A DNA stretch of 64,000 bases, from assembly GCA_016185395.1 (NCBI GenBank), contig JACPNR010000002.1, positions 1 through 64,000 of the forward strand, in the 5' to 3' direction. The notes beneath the pieces were generated by a model. The model was not told the DNA's origin. It saw only the letters and a list, made by a program, of their open reading frames with translations, and did not search any database. Source of the stretch: Candidatus Korobacter versatilis (GTDB lineage: Bacteria; Acidobacteriota; Terriglobia; Terriglobales; Acidobacteriaceae). A program made the translations under genes and the position numbers. Shown one piece after another: positions 61,217 through 64,000 of this stretch (positions are counted from its first letter, which is position 1; each line of letters begins with the position of its first letter).

Positions 61217-62656
61217 ATGGCGCAATGCAAACGATGCGGTAACCGGTTCTCGGCGCTCTCGTTTCGCGGCTTCCGGGACATCTGCCCGGAATGCGAGAAG
61301 CAGATGGCGCCGTACCGCGCCCAGGCCGCAGCGATCCCCTCCTACGAGCCGCAGGCCCCGGCCGTCACCGTGACGCTGCTGGCGCTGAATATCGCGTACT
61401 TCATGGTGATGGTGCTGAACGGCGTCTCGCCGAGCGAGCCTCAAGGCGCGCAGATCCTGCGTTGGGGAAGCGACTTCGGCCCGCTGACGCTCGGCCCCGA
61501 ACCGTGGCGCCTGGTGACGTGCATGTTCGTCCACATCGGGTTCATCCACCTGCTGGTCAACATGTGGAGCCTGTGGGTCCTGGGCAGCGTTGGGGAAAGG
61601 CTCTTCGGACGCTCGGCGTTCCTGTTGCTTTATCTCTCCGCCGGCGTCACCGGCGAATACCTCAGCCTGCTGTGGAGCCCGGTACGGAATAGCGCAGGCG
61701 CCTCCGGCGCGATCTTTGGGATCGCGGGCGCGCTCCTCGTGGGCTTCAAGTTCGGGAACCTGGGGCTGCATCCTGCCGTCGTCAAGCAAACGCTCCGCAG
61801 TCTGGCCCTGGTCGTTTTCTACAACCTGGCTTTCGGACTGTTCGGCAACCTCAACAACATGGCGCATCTCGGCGGACTCGCTGGCGGCGTGGCCATCGGC
61901 TACGCGTTCACGCGTTTCTTCCCTGCCGGCTCGCAGCGTTACGAGCGCGCCTTCCTCGGGGTGCTCGCCGTCGTGCTGGTCGCGTTGGTGGGCGGATACT
62001 TTGGCTTGCGGCAGCTCAAGGCGGCGCAGCTCGGCTACGGCCAGGCGCAACTCGCGCTCGAGCACGACGACTGCAAGACCGCCCTCGCGCCGCTCGAGCG
62101 TTCGGTCGCCGCCGACCCGAAGGACGCCGCGGCGCACCAGGCACTTGCCTATTGTTACGAGCAGACCGCCCGCGGCGAGGAAGCCGTCCGCGAGTTCGAG
62201 CGTGCGGTGGCCCTCGAACCGCGCGACAACTTCTCCTGGAACCATCTTGGGTGGGCTTACCTGGAACGCAAGCAACTGGAGAGATCCGAAGCCGCGTTCC
62301 GCTCCGCCTTGCGGCAGGACGCTCGCGACGCCAACTCACAACGCGGTCTCGGCTACGCGCTCCTCACGAAGGGAGACCCTGACGGAGCACTCGCGGAAAT
62401 GAAGGCCGCAGTCGAGAACGCGCCGGAAGACACGAACAACCTGAAGGGGCTGGCCTCCGTGCAATACCAGAAAAAACTCTACGCCGACGAGGTCAAGACG
62501 CTTCAGCGCCTGCTGCAGCTCGCGCCCGACGATGCGGCGGCGCACGCGCATCTCGCTGACGCCTATGAAAAGCTCGGAGACACCGCCGGCGCGGCGCGCG
62601 AACGCGACGCCGCGAAGAAGCTGACCGCAGGACAACCGCAGGCTGCGCCGCCCTAA
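61217..62656 (+). CDS. Rhomboid-family intramembrane protease with zinc ribbon and TPR domain
   Basis: A 479-residue three-part protein. A zinc ribbon (Cys4/Cys7 and Cys23/Cys26) precedes a six-helix rhomboid core: WRLVTCMFVHIGFIHLLVNM (L1 and helix 2), the nucleophile Ser163 in GASGAIFG, and His217 in NNMAHLGGLAGG. After a further helix, residues about 275-470 are at least four TPR units (KDAAAHQALAYCYEQTARGE, DNFSWNHLGWAYLERKQLER, DANSQRGLGYALLTKGDPDG, DAAAHAHLADAYEKLGDTAG). Catalytic dyad intact. Its 3' end overlaps the response regulator by 4 nt tail to tail. Confidence 0.9.
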   Translation: MAQCKRCGNRFSALSFRGFRDICPECEKQMAPYRAQAAAIPSYEPQAPAVTVTLLALNIAYFMVMVLNGVSPSEPQGAQILRWGSDFGPLTLGPEPWRLVTCMFVHIGFIHLLVNMWSLWVLGSVGERLFGRSAFLLLYLSAGVTGEYLSLLWSPVRNSAGASGAIFGIAGALLVGFKFGNLGLHPAVVKQTLRSLALVVFYNLAFGLFGNLNNMAHLGGLAGGVAIGYAFTRFFPAGSQRYERAFLGVLAVVLVALVGGYFGLRQLKAAQLGYGQAQLALEHDDCKTALAPLERSVAADPKDAAAHQALAYCYEQTARGEEAVREFERAVALEPRDNFSWNHLGWAYLERKQLERSEAAFRSALRQDARDANSQRGLGYALLTKGDPDGALAEMKAAVENAPEDTNNLKGLASVQYQKKLYADEVKTLQRLLQLAPDDAAAHAHLADAYEKLGDTAGAARERDAAKKLTAGQPQAAPP

Positions 62657-63126
62657 CGCGTCTTCTGCGACGAACCGCCCGGAGCCCCCGTCGCGTTCAC
62701 CCGCGAAAGCTGGCCGTCACCATGCGCCGTTCCCGGCGCGGTGAACCCCATGTGCTTCACGCCGCTATCGTCGATGAGCCGGCGGAGCGTGGCCTCGATC
62801 TCTTCGAAATCCAACGGCTTCTTGAAGAATGCGTCCGCGCCCATCTCGAGCACGCGGTCGCCCATGTCGCTCTCGATGGTGCCGGTGAGGACCACGATGG
62901 GCACCGTGCTCGTGCGGTTCGACGACCGCAAACGGCGCAGCACTTCGATACCCGTGCCGCCGGGCATGCCCAGGTCGAGCAGCACGGCTGCGGGAATGAC
63001 CTTCATCGCCAGCATGACCGCCTGCATGGCGTCGAACGCGACCACCGTCTTGTAGCCCAGCTTGCGCAGCCGCGCGGAAAGAAGGTTGGCAAGTACTTGA
63101 TCGTCGTCGGCAATCAGGATGTCCAT
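62653..63126 (-). CDS. Orphan response regulator (receiver domain only)
   Basis: A 157-residue protein. Receiver residues 1-120: acidic pocket Asp8/Asp9, phospho-acceptor Asp51 (LLDLGMPGG), Thr in VVLTGTIE, and Lys in FFKKPLD. After residue 120 there is only a low-complexity tail (HGDGQLSRVNATGAPGGSSQ). No output domain and no histidine kinase nearby, so it may act by protein contact or in a phosphorelay. Confidence 0.92.
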   Translation of the reverse strand: MDILIADDDQVLANLLSARLRKLGYKTVVAFDAMQAVMLAMKVIPAAVLLDLGMPGGTGIEVLRRLRSSNRTSTVPIVVLTGTIESDMGDRVLEMGADAFFKKPLDFEEIEATLRRLIDDSGVKHMGFTAPGTAHGDGQLSRVNATGAPGGSSQKTR

Positions 63127-63346
63127 GTCTCGACTCTAGGTCACCCCAGACCTGCTCCAGCGGAAAACGCCAGGTTCACATCGCCTTCGGTCCCGATTCG
63201 GGAACGGGCTGGGCGGGGCGCTGCCGACTTCCTCTCGTAGCGGCTCGCCCGCGGGAATAGCGCGCTTCAACCGGTCCTCCGGCGGCGGCAGCGGCTGGCC
63301 ATGAGCGCGAACGTCAGCACGGGTGAGAGACGGCGCAGCGTCGTTC

Positions 63347-63928
63347 TCATTCGCGCATGTCCGGCGGGCTTTCGCGGACGGCGGTGTTCACGCGCTGCGC
63401 GATGCGGTCCATCACCTGCATGACCGTGGGTTCCTCGACCATGTTCTCCCGCGTGCTTATCTCCAGCTGCATCACCGGCGAAAGGCTGCCCGGGCGCAGC
63501 AGCGAGAAGCTCACCCGCGCGAACGTCTGCGCCTCGTGCACACTGGCCGACCTGGGCGCCAGGCCATTATCTTCCGCCGCCTCGCGCGTGTTCCTGAAGT
63601 CGGCAGCATCACGCAGCTCGGCGATGGTCGTGTACAGCAGGTAGTCGCAGCGCCGGTCCCGCGCTGCACCTTCCGCCGTGGCGGGCGAATCCCCACTCAT
63701 CGGAAGGGCCTCGATGGCGCGCTTGTCCGCGGCTTTCTTTGGCGCCTTGCTGTGGTTGAGTTCCTTCATCAGTCGCTCGCGCTGCATCGCGAGGCTCACG
63801 GGGCGCTTCGCCGCGTTGCGTATCTCGGCCACGCACACGCGGATCTTCGGGGCCTCGTCCTTTTCCTGGGCCCACGTCGCGGTCGCGAAGCCGCTGACCA
63901 ACAACAGCAGCACGGCGATGCGTCTCAT
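63347..63928 (-). CDS. Exported hypothetical protein
   Basis: A 193-residue protein with a signal peptide (MRRIAVLLLLVSGFATATWA, cut before QEKDEAP). The body resembles periplasmic proteins that probe small sets of strands (IRVCVAEIRNAAKRPVSL; CDYLLYTTIAELRDAADF; ARVSFSLLRPGSLSPVMQLE), a layout seen in CsgG/TolB-like N-domains, though no family is certain. Two Cys (CVAEI and RRCDY) may pair. Ribosome-binding sequence AGGAGGAACC precedes the ATG. Confidence 0.68.
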   Translation of the reverse strand: MRRIAVLLLLVSGFATATWAQEKDEAPKIRVCVAEIRNAAKRPVSLAMQRERLMKELNHSKAPKKAADKRAIEALPMSGDSPATAEGAARDRRCDYLLYTTIAELRDAADFRNTREAAEDNGLAPRSASVHEAQTFARVSFSLLRPGSLSPVMQLEISTRENMVEEPTVMQVMDRIAQRVNTAVRESPPDMRE

Positions 63929-63949
63929 GGTTCCTCCTGCTGGGTTCCC

Positions 63950-64000
63950 CTACTTCGGCGCCTTGCGCGCGGCGGCGTATTCGACCGCGTCGGGCACGCC
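63950..64000 (-). CDS. C-terminal fragment of a protein running off the right edge
   Basis: A minus-strand frame ends at TAG 63950-63952. The 16 visible residues read GVPDAVEYAAARKAPK. It lies 21 nt upstream of the exported hypothetical protein on the same strand, consistent with an operon. Too short to name. Confidence 0.5.
   Translation of the reverse strand, partial: GVPDAVEYAAARKAPK

Overview
The window looks like chromosomal DNA of a GC-rich, Gram-negative soil bacterium, most probably an Acidobacteriota of the Terriglobia type. Sequence reasons: a 1333-residue Oar-like TonB-dependent receptor with an N-terminal carboxypeptidase-regulatory domain, a 1896-residue exported protein ending in ten Cys-pair Ig-like repeats, a PQQ-propeller lipoprotein with a Gly/Pro tether, an outer-membrane system (LolA, beta-barrels, TonB receptor), and many short hairpin repeats between genes. 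No rRNA is present, so the assignment is inference from gene content.

Layout. 1-284 is the tail of a pilin-like gene. 521-3882 encodes an ABC-2 exporter, a membrane-anchored TPR protein and LolA. 4005-10479 is a type IV pilus/type II secretion assembly operon (GspF/PilC, GspE/PilB, PilM-, PilN-, PilO- and GspC/PilP-like proteins, and a pseudopilin with a Gly-rich tail), closed by a bidirectional terminator. 10536-22968 is a housekeeping and membrane mosaic: ErpA-type Fe-S carrier, HEAT-repeat protein, tRNA-Leu, DUF3467 protein, GT39-type glycosyltransferase, peptidoglycan-binding protein, HtrA protease, EamA transporter, LysS, PLP decarboxylase and tRNA-Lys. 23000-33024 holds a divergent pair of giant surface genes, the sortilin/BNR-plus-Ig protein and the Oar-like receptor.

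33222-45309 is the most distinctive region. Two overlapping genes encode a compact megasynthase. Protein A (2430 aa) has two FMN-barrel (nitronate monooxygenase/PfaD-like) modules, then KS-AT-ACP-KR. Protein B (1602 aa) has KS-AT-DH and a C-terminal phosphopantetheinyl transferase. Together they hold the activities of a PUFA-synthase/heterocyst-glycolipid-type lipid factory with one ACP. A glycosyltransferase with an unrecognised C-terminal domain converges on it.

47082-64000 returns to mixed core genes: PQQ-propeller lipoprotein, beta-barrel protein, tRNA-Glu, STAS protein, pyruvate phosphate dikinase, GlyQ/GlyS, RecO, MmcQ/YjbR protein, 7Fe ferredoxin, a domain-swapped aconitase-family enzyme, a rhomboid-TPR fusion, an orphan response regulator and an exported hypothetical.

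Two repeat classes recur between genes. One is inverted repeats whose two arms are each built from a short degenerate tandem unit, with a different unit at each locus (9569, 11004, 12762, 51301, 57303, 58610). The other is a modular GC-rich hairpin-plus-CTAC repeat (15293, 22840). No CRISPR array, insertion sequence, transposase or prophage was seen.
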